From an uncultured Clostridium sp. (GTDB taxonomy: Bacteria > Bacillota > Clostridia > TANB77 > CAG-508), in the NCBI GenBank assembly GCA_900553865.1, contig USFC01000025.1, positions 1-18,463 of the forward strand: DNA of 18,463 nt, written 5' to 3'. Of this stretch, positions 1-6,342 are shown in pieces. Each line of letters begins with the position of its first letter. Within the stretch, counting starts at the first letter, position 1. Made by a program: the position numbers and the translations under genes. The notes beneath the pieces are model-generated. The model ran no database searches. It saw only the letters and a list, made by a program, of their open reading frames with translations, and had not been told where the DNA came from.

Positions 1-480
1 CACACCAAGATATGCCACCGAATACTCTTTTATTATTGTGAGTCTGTGTTCTAAAATCTCACTCACGCACCTTGTATAAATAGACTGTTTATACAAATAC
101 GAATGAATTTTATAGCATCGGCTCATTACACCTATCACTTTTTAAGAGTTTGTGGCAATTCTCTTTTAAACATAAAAAACTACCTGTAGCTTAAAAACTA
201 CAAGTAGTCTATGTTTATTATATTTAATTAGCTCTCACAATCAATTTTAAGGCAATTTATTGTGAGGATAGAGTAATTTTACGATAAAATTTTATAAAAA
301 ATTTTCAAAATCTATTTATCAATAGTAGATTATCTGTTATAATATAGTTCATAAATAACATCTAACCAATATCTAACCAAAACATTAAAAAATATGTTAT
401 TTTATAAATGTTGTTAAATAGTAAGTTAGATAAATTAGTATGGGGAAAATGCTTGAGATAGAGCCTTTTTAAGAGGTATT
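1..480. other. Gene-poor left edge with short palindromes
   Basis: No convincing coding region is visible. It holds a 9-bp perfect inverted repeat (72-80 and 88-96), an 8-bp inverted repeat CTCACAAT/ATTGTGAG (234-241 and 259-266), and a 10-mer TTATTGTGAG repeated directly at 33-42 and 257-266. The heptamer ATCTAAC occurs at 360-366 and 371-377, and inverted at 425-431. A minus-strand terminator-like hairpin lies at 174-208. Short open stretches run off the edge on the minus strand, but none has a good start with a ribosome binding site and I recognise none. It could be the remnant or end of an inserted element, next to the truncated gene at 514-1065, but nothing here proves that. Confidence 0.5.
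174..208 (-). terminator. Rho-independent terminator-like hairpin
   Basis: On the minus strand an 11-bp stem (198-208 pairing with 179-189, with one G-U pair) has an 8-base loop and is followed at once by six T residues. This is the standard form of an intrinsic terminator. It would end minus-strand transcription arriving from the truncated gene at 514-1065, although that gene stops about 300 bases earlier. Confidence 0.6.
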
Positions 481-513
481 ATATAATAATAAATAACAAA
501 ACATATAAAACAC

Positions 514-1065
514 TTATAAAGACTCTAAATCCTCTTTTTCTATTTTGTAGTCTTTTATATCTTTAAAATATTTCTTTAATTTTTCAAATGTAAAATTTTT
601 ATATAAATTATCTGTTACTAATTCATCCCAACCTTGATTTCTTCCTCTTAAAATAAGCTCATTTAATTCTGTACTATTTGTTTCACAATCTTGGTCGCCT
701 TTTCTTATATATGCAATTCTTGTGCCTTTATTCACATAATAATATGGCGTATGTTGACCTTGAATAACTTTTACAACTATTAAGTCTTTTCCTTGTATAT
801 TAACAATATCAATTGTTGGTATAATACTAGGATCTATTCTTGTTTTTATTCTATTAGCCACTTCTTCATAGGACTTTTTTATATCTTTGACACCAACAAT
901 TCTCTTTGTTCCATCTTCTACTCCAAATATTACATATCCAATATCATATCCATTAGCAAAAGAACTAACCGCTTTTAAATATTTTTTCGGTTCTTCAAAG
1001 CTTACTTGTTCCTTTAATTCCAAATTGTATTTTTCATCTGTTATTATTTTCTCTATATCGCTCAT
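514..1065 (-). CDS. Truncated AlbA_2 (Schlafen-like) domain protein
   Basis: The 183-residue product starts with an AlbA_2/Schlafen AlbA-type nucleic-acid-binding domain (about residues 12-130). Visible marks are the early E-x-K-E stretch, the AVSSFANG segment near residues 32-39, the GYVIFGVEDG strand-turn near residues 43-52 and the YIRKGDQD segment near residues 119-126. Full-length relatives are usually 400-500 residues and continue into an ATPase-like or winged-helix part. Here a stop follows the linker (ending KEDLESL) and the next 30 codons in any frame show no continuation. It is therefore probably a 3'-truncated remnant, though a stand-alone domain cannot be excluded. Its start is preceded by GGAAAGG. 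It has its own promoter-like element and lies 264 bases beyond obg, past a terminator. The role of such proteins (transcription control or defence) is not settled. Confidence 0.7.
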   Translation of the reverse strand: MSDIEKIITDEKYNLELKEQVSFEEPKKYLKAVSSFANGYDIGYVIFGVEDGTKRIVGVKDIKKSYEEVANRIKTRIDPSIIPTIDIVNIQGKDLIVVKVIQGQHTPYYYVNKGTRIAYIRKGDQDCETNSTELNELILRGRNQGWDELVTDNLYKNFTFEKLKKYFKDIKDYKIEKEDLESL

Positions 1066-1080
1066 ATTTTATACCTTTCC

Positions 1081-1106
1081 AAATTTGCAGATGCGTCTGC
1101 GAATTT
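1081..1106. promoter_or_regulatory. Palindrome between promoter and start of AlbA_2 gene
   Basis: Two 11-base arms (1081-1091 and 1096-1106) pair with one wobble across a 4-base loop. The palindrome lies between the predicted -10 element and the ribosome binding site of the AlbA_2 gene, so it could be an operator or an mRNA hairpin near the start. The function is inferred from position only. Confidence 0.4.
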
Positions 1107-1128
1107 CAAACAATATTAATTTATTAGT

Positions 1129-1137
1129 ATTATAGCA
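1129..1137 (-). promoter_or_regulatory. Extended -10 promoter of AlbA_2 gene
   Basis: The minus strand reads TGCTATAAT, an exact extended -10 element. At 17 bases upstream the -35 position reads ATGAAA, which is weak. The likely transcription start is about 1122, ahead of the palindrome at 1081-1106. Confidence 0.5.
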
Positions 1138-1166
1138 TTTATTTCCAAATATTTCATTATAAATTC

Positions 1167-1209
1167 AAAAAAGATGAAATTGTTTTTATTTTTTACAATT
1201 TCATCTTTT
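1167..1209 (-). terminator. Intrinsic terminator after obg
   Basis: A perfect 14-bp AT-rich stem (1169-1182 with 1196-1209) has a 13-base loop. On the minus strand it runs directly into six T residues. It lies about 120 bases past the obg stop and separates obg from the AlbA_2 gene. The plus-strand side has a shorter T-run, so minus-strand use is preferred. Confidence 0.75.
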
Positions 1210-1329
1210 GTAAAGCTTTTTTGTATTTGTGTATACGCATTTGCAATACTTACGCTTTTTTCCCTTTTAAATTTCTCACTTTACTTGTTCTCCTTTGTAT
1301 TTTTTACTTTTTTCTTTTAGCATTCCATT

Positions 1330-2604
1330 TTAGTCCATCCATTCTAGTTCCCAGTCTACTACTTTTACTGTATCTCCTTGTTTAACACCCGCTTCTTTTA
1401 AGGCCTTGTTTACTCCTAATTCATCTAAACATTTTTGGAAATAATACATAGATTCATTATCTTCTAAATTAACTCTTCTCATAATTTTTTGTACCCCTGG
1501 GCCGTCTACTATCCACATTCCATCTTCTCTTGTTATTGTAAATGGTATTTCGTCTTCTAAAGTATATACTTTCTTTCCTCCTACCACTTCTACAACATCT
1601 TCTTTTGGAAGTGTTTTTAAAATTTCAGATACATGTTTCAAAAGTTCTTCTATTCCTTCTCCTGTGACTGCAGAAATTTTATATATTTCTATTCCTTTTT
1701 CCTTTGCCATTTTTTCTAATTCTTTATATAAGTTTTCATCTTGCATACTATCGATTTTATTTGCTACTATTATTTGTTTTCTTGCAGCCAATTTTTCGCT
1801 GTATTGCTTTAATTCTTCATTTATAGTGTTAAAATCTTCTACAGGATTTCTTCCTTCTGTGCCAGATACATCTATTACATGAAGCAATAATCTTGTTCTT
1901 TCAATATGTCTTAAAAATTGAAGTCCTAACCCTGTTCCTTGACTTGCTCCTTCTATAATTCCCGGTATATCTGCTATTACAAAGCTATCTCCATAGCTTG
2001 ATTTTACTACTCCTAAGTTTGGTTCTAATGTTGTAAAGTGATAGTTTGCAATTTTAGGCGTTGCTGAAGTTGTTCTTGACAAAAATGTTGATTTTCCCAC
2101 ATTTGGAAAGCCTACAAGTCCTACATCTGCTAATAATTTTAGTTCTAGCACAAGTTCTTTTTCTAAACCTTTTTCTCCATCTTGTGAAAATCTAGGAGCT
2201 TGTCTGGTTGAGGTTGCAAAGTGCGAATTTCCTTTTCCACCTCTTCCTCCTGGAAGTATAAGCTCTTCTTGTCCTTTTTCAGATAAATCTGCTAACACTT
2301 GGTTTGTTTCAGCATCTCTAATTATCGTTCCTATTGGCACACCAATATGTAAATCTTCTCCACTTCTTCCATATCTATGTGCTCCTTCACCATTTTTTCC
2401 ATTTTCTGCTTTAAATTTCTTTTTAAACCTAAAGTCTACTAATGTATTTGCATCTGGATCCACGAAAAAGTAAACATCTCCACCTTTTCCTCCGTCGCCT
2501 CCATCTGGTCCACCTGCTGCTACATATTTTTCACGACGAAAGGAAACTGCTCCATTTCCTCCATCTCCTGACTTTACATTTATTTTAACATAATCTGTAA
2601 ACAT
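1330..2604 (-). CDS. obg: GTPase Obg (CgtA)
   Basis: Obg is a GTP-binding assembly factor for the 50S ribosomal subunit, also tied to stress control. The 424-residue product shows the three-domain plan of Bacillota Obg. The glycine-rich Obg fold (about 1-157) contains GGDGGKGGDV. The G domain has P-loop GFPNVGKS (165-172), switch TTLEPNLG (191-198), DIPG (212-215) and NKID near 282. A C-terminal OCT domain (about 345-424) follows. Length is normal. The start is preceded by AGAGGG at good spacing. It follows trpS with a 91-base gap that contains a palindromic repeat. In most Bacillota obg follows rplU-prp-rpmA; here a toxin-antitoxin pair and trpS lie between rpmA and obg. Confidence 0.97.
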   Translation of the reverse strand: MFTDYVKINVKSGDGGNGAVSFRREKYVAAGGPDGGDGGKGGDVYFFVDPDANTLVDFRFKKKFKAENGKNGEGAHRYGRSGEDLHIGVPIGTIIRDAETNQVLADLSEKGQEELILPGGRGGKGNSHFATSTRQAPRFSQDGEKGLEKELVLELKLLADVGLVGFPNVGKSTFLSRTTSATPKIANYHFTTLEPNLGVVKSSYGDSFVIADIPGIIEGASQGTGLGLQFLRHIERTRLLLHVIDVSGTEGRNPVEDFNTINEELKQYSEKLAARKQIIVANKIDSMQDENLYKELEKMAKEKGIEIYKISAVTGEGIEELLKHVSEILKTLPKEDVVEVVGGKKVYTLEDEIPFTITREDGMWIVDGPGVQKIMRRVNLEDNESMYYFQKCLDELGVNKALKEAGVKQGDTVKVVDWELEWMD

Positions 2605-2650
2605 TATTTTCCCTCTTTCAAACTTTCTATATATTTTTTTAGACGCTTCT

Positions 2651-2698
2651 TACTTAGGACACTTAGGACAAAATTGACCCGTCCCCAAATGTCCTTTA
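2651..2698. repeat. REP-like palindromic repeat, copy 1
   Basis: The 34 bases at 2665-2698 match 32 of 34 bases at 15128-15161. Shared parts are the inner core TGACCCGTCCCCA and flanking GGACA/TGTCC arms. Here an extra half-unit (AGGACACTT, 2656-2664) precedes the unit, resembling the copy upstream of dnaK. The last three bases (2696-2698), read on the minus strand, are the TAA stop of trpS. Repeats of this GGGACGG/GGACA style are scattered through genomes of anaerobic Bacillota, so I read it as a REP-like or miniature mobile element. Confidence 0.75.
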
Positions 2699-3703
2699 AT
2701 AATCTAGTCGCATTGCTTTTTTTACTTTTTTCATTGTTTCTTTTGCTGTTTTTTGAGCTTTTAATGTTCCTTCCATTAGTATTTTATCAACTATTTCTGG
2801 ATGTTCTTCATAATATGCCCTTTTTTCTCTTATTGGTTTTAATGTATCTGATATATTTTTAGCAAGTTGTCTTTTGCATGCTACACACCCTCTTTGGCCT
2901 GCTCTACATTCTTTGCATACTGTATTTACTTCATCTTCTGAGCTAAATAATTTATGATAATATGCTACCATACATATATCTGGATTTCCTTTGTCATCCT
3001 TTCTTATTCTTGCTGGGTCTGTCACTGCACTCATCACCTTTTTAGTTATTTCTTCTTCACTGTCTGACAAGTAAATTGCATTTCCTAGAGATTTTCCCAT
3101 TTTTTCATTTCCGTCTAACCCTTTTATTCTTCCTGAACTTGATAGTACTGGTTCTGGCTCTATTAATGTTTCTCCATATATTGAATTAAATTTTCTTACT
3201 ATTTCTCTACATTGCTCTATTAGTGGAAGTTGGTCTTCACCTACTGGTACTAATTTTCCTTCAAAACATGTTATATCTGCTGCTTGACTTACTGGGTAGC
3301 CTAAAAATCCATATGTAACGCTTTCTCCAAATAAATCTTTCTTTTGTGCTAATTCTGTTTTTACTGTTGGGTTTCTTTGTAGTCTTGCTATTGTTACTAA
3401 GTTTGAATAAAATACTGTTAGTTCTGCAACTTCTGGTATCATTGATTGTATATATATTGTTGTTTTTTCTGGGTCTATTCCACATGCTAAATAATCCATT
3501 GCTACTTCTCTTACATTTTTTCTTACTTTTTCTGGGTTATTAAAATTATCTGTTAATGCTTGTACATCTGCTATTAATATATATGGTTCGTACAAACCTG
3601 AATTTTGCATTTCTACTCTCTTTTTTAATGAACCAAAATAATGCCCTATGTGTAATCTCCCTGTTGGTCTATCTCCTGTTAAAATACGTTTTTTATCTTC
3701 CAT
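2696..3703 (-). CDS. trpS: Tryptophanyl-tRNA synthetase, probable Fe-S type
   Basis: This class I synthetase charges tRNA-Trp. The signature HIGH is at residues 18-21 and KMGKS at 201-205. The product is 335 residues, normal for the family. I chose the ATG at 3703 because AGGAG (within GGAGGAG) lies 5 bases before it; a farther ATG at 3733 would overlap hepT and lacks a site. Cysteines 244, 266, 273 and 276 form C-x21-C-x6-C-x2-C (with another at 263), very close to the [4Fe-4S]-binding motif of Thermotoga maritima TrpRS, so a cluster near the anticodon-binding region is likely. The gene starts 13 bases after hepT and has no T-box leader directly ahead. Its stop codon lies inside a dispersed repeat. 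Confidence 0.96.
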   Translation of the reverse strand: MEDKKRILTGDRPTGRLHIGHYFGSLKKRVEMQNSGLYEPYILIADVQALTDNFNNPEKVRKNVREVAMDYLACGIDPEKTTIYIQSMIPEVAELTVFYSNLVTIARLQRNPTVKTELAQKKDLFGESVTYGFLGYPVSQAADITCFEGKLVPVGEDQLPLIEQCREIVRKFNSIYGETLIEPEPVLSSSGRIKGLDGNEKMGKSLGNAIYLSDSEEEITKKVMSAVTDPARIRKDDKGNPDICMVAYYHKLFSSEDEVNTVCKECRAGQRGCVACKRQLAKNISDTLKPIREKRAYYEEHPEIVDKILMEGTLKAQKTAKETMKKVKKAMRLDY

Positions 3704-3716
3704 TTTTCTCCTCCAT

Positions 3717-4130
3717 TTACAAAATTTGTTCAAATCTTTCTTCTAGTTTTTCAAATTCTTTTATATATTTGTTTTTTATATTTTCATATATTTTTCTTGA
3801 TGTTTTTTCATTATATAAATGTGAAAGTTCATTTCTTGATAGCATAATTTCTATCCATATTTCTCCATCATCTATTATTCCTTGTTTAAAAGCTGCTTGT
3901 ATGTTTTCTCTTGGACTACCTGTTTTATTAGTTATTCCCATATATTCCAAATAATCTTTTATAGTTTTCCATGCAAGTTCAAAAGTAAATTCAAATCTAT
4001 GCAAGGTTCCATCTATAATTACTTGCATTGTTGTATCATCAAAATCTTGTGATGTTTCTTTTAATGATTCTTCCAATTTTTCTAAAGCATTATTATAGTC
4101 TTTTCTTCTTTCTTCAAATCTATTTACCAT
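3717..4130 (-). CDS. hepT: HepT-like HEPN toxin (HI0074 family)
   Basis: The 137-residue all-helical protein belongs to the HI0074 'nucleotidyltransferase substrate binding' group. The RFEFTFELAWK segment (45-55) is typical. The HEPN ribonuclease motif R-x4-H-x-Y is intact at R99, H104 and Y106. In studied MntA-HepT (type VII) pairs the HEPN protein is an RNase toxin and the tyrosine of this motif is AMPylated by the partner. Intact motif residues suggest an active toxin. Its first 7 bases overlap the end of mntA, so the two are probably translated together. The trpS ribosome binding site begins right after the hepT stop, so the three genes look like one transcript. An alternative is a non-toxic partner subunit, as first proposed for HI0074. 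Confidence 0.88.
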   Translation of the reverse strand: MVNRFEERRKDYNNALEKLEESLKETSQDFDDTTMQVIIDGTLHRFEFTFELAWKTIKDYLEYMGITNKTGSPRENIQAAFKQGIIDDGEIWIEIMLSRNELSHLYNEKTSRKIYENIKNKYIKEFEKLEERFEQIL

Positions 4131-4414
4131 ATTATTACACCATCCCTTTCTATTGAATTTAATAGTTCTTTTTTTGTTATTTCTTCTATAAAAATCAAAT
4201 CTATACTATATGGTATGTCTAATAAATCTATTTCATCTTTTATTCTATTTTTTTCTTTTTCTTCTATGCAATTTATTACTACTATATCTATGTCTGAATT
4301 TGCTTTATAATCTCCTCTTGCTCTTGACCCAAACATTTTAAATATATATTTATCATGTTTTTTTATTACTTCTAATATTTTGTTATATGTTATATCAGAT
4401 AAACCAAATTTCAT
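4124..4414 (-). CDS. mntA: MntA-like minimal nucleotidyltransferase antitoxin
   Basis: The 96-residue protein has the minimal nucleotidyltransferase signature GS-x10-D-x-D: G29 S30, then D41 and D43. This is the motif that binds metal and nucleotide in MntA antitoxins, which add AMP to the HepT toxin. The order of antitoxin gene then toxin gene, with a 7-base overlap, is typical of the pair. The start is ATG at 4414; the nearest purine-rich site (GAAAGGA) is about 13 bases away, which is long, and there is no better in-frame start. It follows the rpmA terminator and has a promoter-like element just upstream. The sequence shows no premature stop or loss of key residues. Confidence 0.88.
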   Translation of the reverse strand: MKFGLSDITYNKILEVIKKHDKYIFKMFGSRARGDYKANSDIDIVVINCIEEKEKNRIKDEIDLLDIPYSIDLIFIEEITKKELLNSIERDGVIIW

Positions 4415-4456
4415 ATTAAAATTTAATTCCTTTCTTATTTTTTACACTACGTTATA

Positions 4457-4465
4457 AGTATAACA
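4457..4465 (-). promoter_or_regulatory. Extended -10 promoter of mntA-hepT-trpS
   Basis: The minus strand reads TGTTATACT, an extended -10 element, about 43 bases before the mntA start and after the rpmA terminator. The -35 region at 17 bases is weak (TAGCAA). It could drive mntA-hepT-trpS and possibly obg. Confidence 0.5.
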
Positions 4466-4494
4466 TAAGTAGATTAAAATTGCTATATTTTTCC

Positions 4495-4551
4495 AAAATA
4501 AAAAAAGAATTCACATGTACTACTTTTAGTTTTGTAATGTAAATTCTTTTT
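4495..4551 (-). terminator. Intrinsic terminator after rpmA
   Basis: A 15-bp stem with one mismatch (4502-4516 with 4537-4551) begins 11 bases past the rpmA stop. On the minus strand it leads into a run of seven T residues. This should end most rplU-rpmA transcription before mntA. Confidence 0.85.
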
Positions 4552-4562
4552 ATACTTTATAT

Positions 4563-4832
4563 TTACGCTTGTGCTTCCTCTACTGGATAAACACTAACTT
4601 GTTTTTTATCTTTTCCAAGTCTTTCAAATTTAACGTTTCCATCTACTAAAGCGAATAATGTATCATCGCTTCCGATTCCAACGTTTGTTCCTGGATGGAA
4701 TTTTGTTCCTCTTTGTCTTACTAGAATATTTCCAGCTAGAACAAATTGTCCATCAGCTCTTTTTAAACCAAGACGTTTAGATTCACTATCTCTACCGTTC
4801 TTAACACTACCTTGACCTTTCTTATGAGCCAT
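4563..4832 (-). CDS. rpmA: 50S ribosomal protein L27, no N-terminal extension
   Basis: L27 is a 50S protein whose N-terminus reaches the peptidyl-transferase centre. The 89-residue product begins MAHKKGQGSVKNGRDS, with conserved RGTKFHPGTNVG (41-52) and a normal C-terminal part. In most Bacillota L27 carries an extra N-terminal stretch of about 9-12 residues that the protease Prp removes. Here the chain starts directly at the mature sequence. GGGAG lies about 10 bases before the ATG, and a TGA is in frame three codons upstream, so an extended form is excluded. It follows rplU after 58 bases with no prp gene between them. Confidence 0.97.
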   Translation of the reverse strand: MAHKKGQGSVKNGRDSESKRLGLKRADGQFVLAGNILVRQRGTKFHPGTNVGIGSDDTLFALVDGNVKFERLGKDKKQVSVYPVEEAQA

Positions 4833-4890
4833 GTTTTTTCACTCCCTTCTATAGGTTACATTTATTTTGCTTTTATTAATTTTGTTTTTA

Positions 4891-5238
4891 CTATGCTTCT
4901 GCTGTTTCAGCTTTAGCTTTTGGTGCAGCTACTGCTACTTTAGTAATTTCAACTTTAGTATATGGTTGTCTATGTCCTTGTGTTCTTCTGTAGTTCTTTT
5001 TAGCTTTGTATTTGTAAACTACTATTTTTTTACCTTTACCATGTTCAACTACTTTTCCTTCAACTTTTGCACCTTTTACGTAAGGAGCTCCAACTTCTAC
5101 TTTGTTGTCGTCAGATACTAAAACTACTTCTTTAAAAGTAACTTTTTTTCCTTCTTCTACATCTAATTTTTCGAAGAATACTACATCTCCTTCAGATACT
5201 TTGTATTGTTTTCCACAGCTTTCAATTATTGCGTACAT
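4891..5238 (-). CDS. rplU: 50S ribosomal protein L21
   Basis: L21 binds 23S rRNA in the 50S subunit. The 115-residue product has the family start MYAIIESCGKQYKV and the signature KYKAKKNYRRTQGHRQPYT (77-95). The last 15 or so residues form an Ala/Lys-rich tail that is longer than in many L21 proteins (usual length about 102-105). AGGAGG lies close before the ATG. It is first in a two-gene unit with rpmA, has a consensus promoter (5349-5377) and a structured leader likely to give feedback control. Confidence 0.97.
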   Translation of the reverse strand: MYAIIESCGKQYKVSEGDVVFFEKLDVEEGKKVTFKEVVLVSDDNKVEVGAPYVKGAKVEGKVVEHGKGKKIVVYKYKAKKNYRRTQGHRQPYTKVEITKVAVAAPKAKAETAEA

Positions 5239-5341
5239 TAATTGTACACCTCCTCTTATATGTATACTCGCTAAGCATAAAATACTAGGCAGCTAATTTT
5301 TTATATAATTAGCATTTTTAGCCCGACCCAGGCGGCTTACA
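5239..5341 (-). promoter_or_regulatory. Probable L21-type ribosomal protein leader
   Basis: About 100 bases of untranslated RNA lie between the predicted start of transcription and rplU. They contain a GC-rich element reading AAGCCGCCTGGGTCGGGCT (about 5322-5340), then a 7-bp hairpin GCTAATT/AATTAGC, then TGCCTAG. Bacillota rplU operons commonly carry an L21 leader (an Rfam family) in this place, thought to bind L21 as feedback. The identification rests on position and general layout; I could not run a covariance search. Confidence 0.6.
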
Positions 5342-5348
5342 GATATTT

Positions 5349-5377
5349 ATTTTACCATACTCTTCTTTAGTTGTCAA
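5349..5377 (-). promoter_or_regulatory. Consensus sigma-A promoter of rplU-rpmA
   Basis: On the minus strand TTGACA (5372-5377), a 17-base spacer and TAAAAT (5349-5354) form a near-perfect housekeeping promoter. The -35 box lies inside the last codons of the upstream metallophosphoesterase gene. This suits strong, growth-linked expression of ribosomal protein genes. Confidence 0.87.
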
Positions 5378-6083
5378 TCTTTTCTAGTTTAAATTTTAAA
5401 TAATCTCCACTGATTAATTTTAGTTCTATTCCTTCTACTATTCCTTCTACAGCATCTTTGTGTGAGGCACCATGCAAATGCCCATAATAACATTTTTTTA
5501 CATTATATTTTTTCATTACTTCTAAAAATTCTGAATTATAGGTATTACCATCTTTCACGTAAGAAGCTATTACTGGTGGGTAATGCATAATACAAATTAT
5601 TTCTTTTTCTTTTCCATAGTTTTCTATTGCACTTTTTAAAGAAAGTTCTAATCTTGCCGCTTCTCTTTTTACCATTTTGTTGCTATTTTCTGTATCTAAA
5701 AGAGCCCACCCTCTTGTTCCTACAATAATTTTATTTTCTATTAAAAAACTATTATTGTATAAGAAATCTATATTATTAAATTTATTTTCTTTCAAATATT
5801 TTTTCATAGAAGTAACTGTTGTCCACCAATAATCATGGTTTCCTTTTAGCATAATTTTATTTCCGGGAAGAGCACATAAATATTCAAAGTCCTTATATGT
5901 TTCTTCTAAATATGTAGCCCATGAAAAATCTCCTGCTATAATTACTGTATCTTCTTTTTTTACTTTTTTGTTCCAGTTTTCTTTTATTTTTTGTGTATAA
6001 TCTTGCCATCCATCACCAAATATATCCATTGGTTTATTTACTCCAAATGGCAAATGTAAATCACCTATTACATATATTGACAT
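5367..6083 (-). CDS. Calcineurin-like metallophosphoesterase
   Basis: The 238-residue protein carries all metal-binding blocks of the calcineurin-like phosphoesterase superfamily: GDLH (7-10), GDFSW (51-55), KGNHDYWW (80-87), a MHYPP block near residue 165 and GHLHG near residue 199. The WW after GNHD and the overall size match a soluble group related to Deinococcus DR1119. The substrate is unknown. No signal peptide or membrane segment is seen, so it is cytoplasmic. GGAGAG lies 4 bases before the ATG. It begins 12 bases after the frameshifted TSCPD gene, so it ends the tRNA-modification gene run. Its final codons contain the -35 box of the rplU promoter. Confidence 0.9.
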   Translation of the reverse strand: MSIYVIGDLHLPFGVNKPMDIFGDGWQDYTQKIKENWNKKVKKEDTVIIAGDFSWATYLEETYKDFEYLCALPGNKIMLKGNHDYWWTTVTSMKKYLKENKFNNIDFLYNNSFLIENKIIVGTRGWALLDTENSNKMVKREAARLELSLKSAIENYGKEKEIICIMHYPPVIASYVKDGNTYNSEFLEVMKKYNVKKCYYGHLHGASHKDAVEGIVEGIELKLISGDYLKFKLEKIDN

Positions 6084-6095
6084 GCTCTCTCCTTT

Positions 6096-6342
6096 TTATT
6101 TTTTATAGTTTTCTAAAGCTTTTGCAACTTGATCTGGACAAGACGTTCCTTTGTCTCCACATTGAATTCCTTTTAATAGTTTAATTACTTCATCTACATT
6201 TCTATTTTGTACTAATTTTGAAACTCCTACTGTATTTCCGTGGGCATCCCCCTACTATTTTTAAATTTTTTATTATATTATTTTCTATTTCAATTATTAT
6301 TTCTCTTGAGCAAACTCCCTCTGGTCTATATCTATATTCCAT
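6096..6342 (-). pseudogene. TSCPD-domain (TIGR03905-type) gene, frameshifted
   Basis: A small four-cysteine protein of the TSCPD family is encoded in two frames. Frame one starts at 6342 behind GGAGAAGG and gives MEYRYRPEGVCSREI... up to VGGC, then falls out of register and stops at 6202. Removing one base in the GGG at 6242-6244 restores GGCHGNTVGVSKLV, then GIQCGDKGTSCPDQVAKALE and a stop at 6096. The restored product is 81 residues with all four family cysteines. The span is 247 bases, exactly one more than a multiple of three. It overlaps the end of the TtcA-like gene by 11 bases and precedes the phosphoesterase by 12. It is a true frameshift, a sequencing error, or less likely recoding. 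The family function is unknown. Confidence 0.85.

Noticed and set aside
161..168. Possible terminator made by AAGAG (145-149) and CTCTT (161-165)
   Set aside because: Only 5 paired bases; too weak to list.
316..343. Plus-strand promoter-like pair TTATCA and TATAAT with a 16-base spacer
   Set aside because: The following plus strand holds only a 10-codon open frame (about 440-472) and no recognisable gene; such matches are frequent in AT-rich DNA.
3704..3733. Longer trpS start at 3733
   Set aside because: It overlaps hepT and has no ribosome binding site, whereas the ATG at 3703 is preceded by GGAGGAG.
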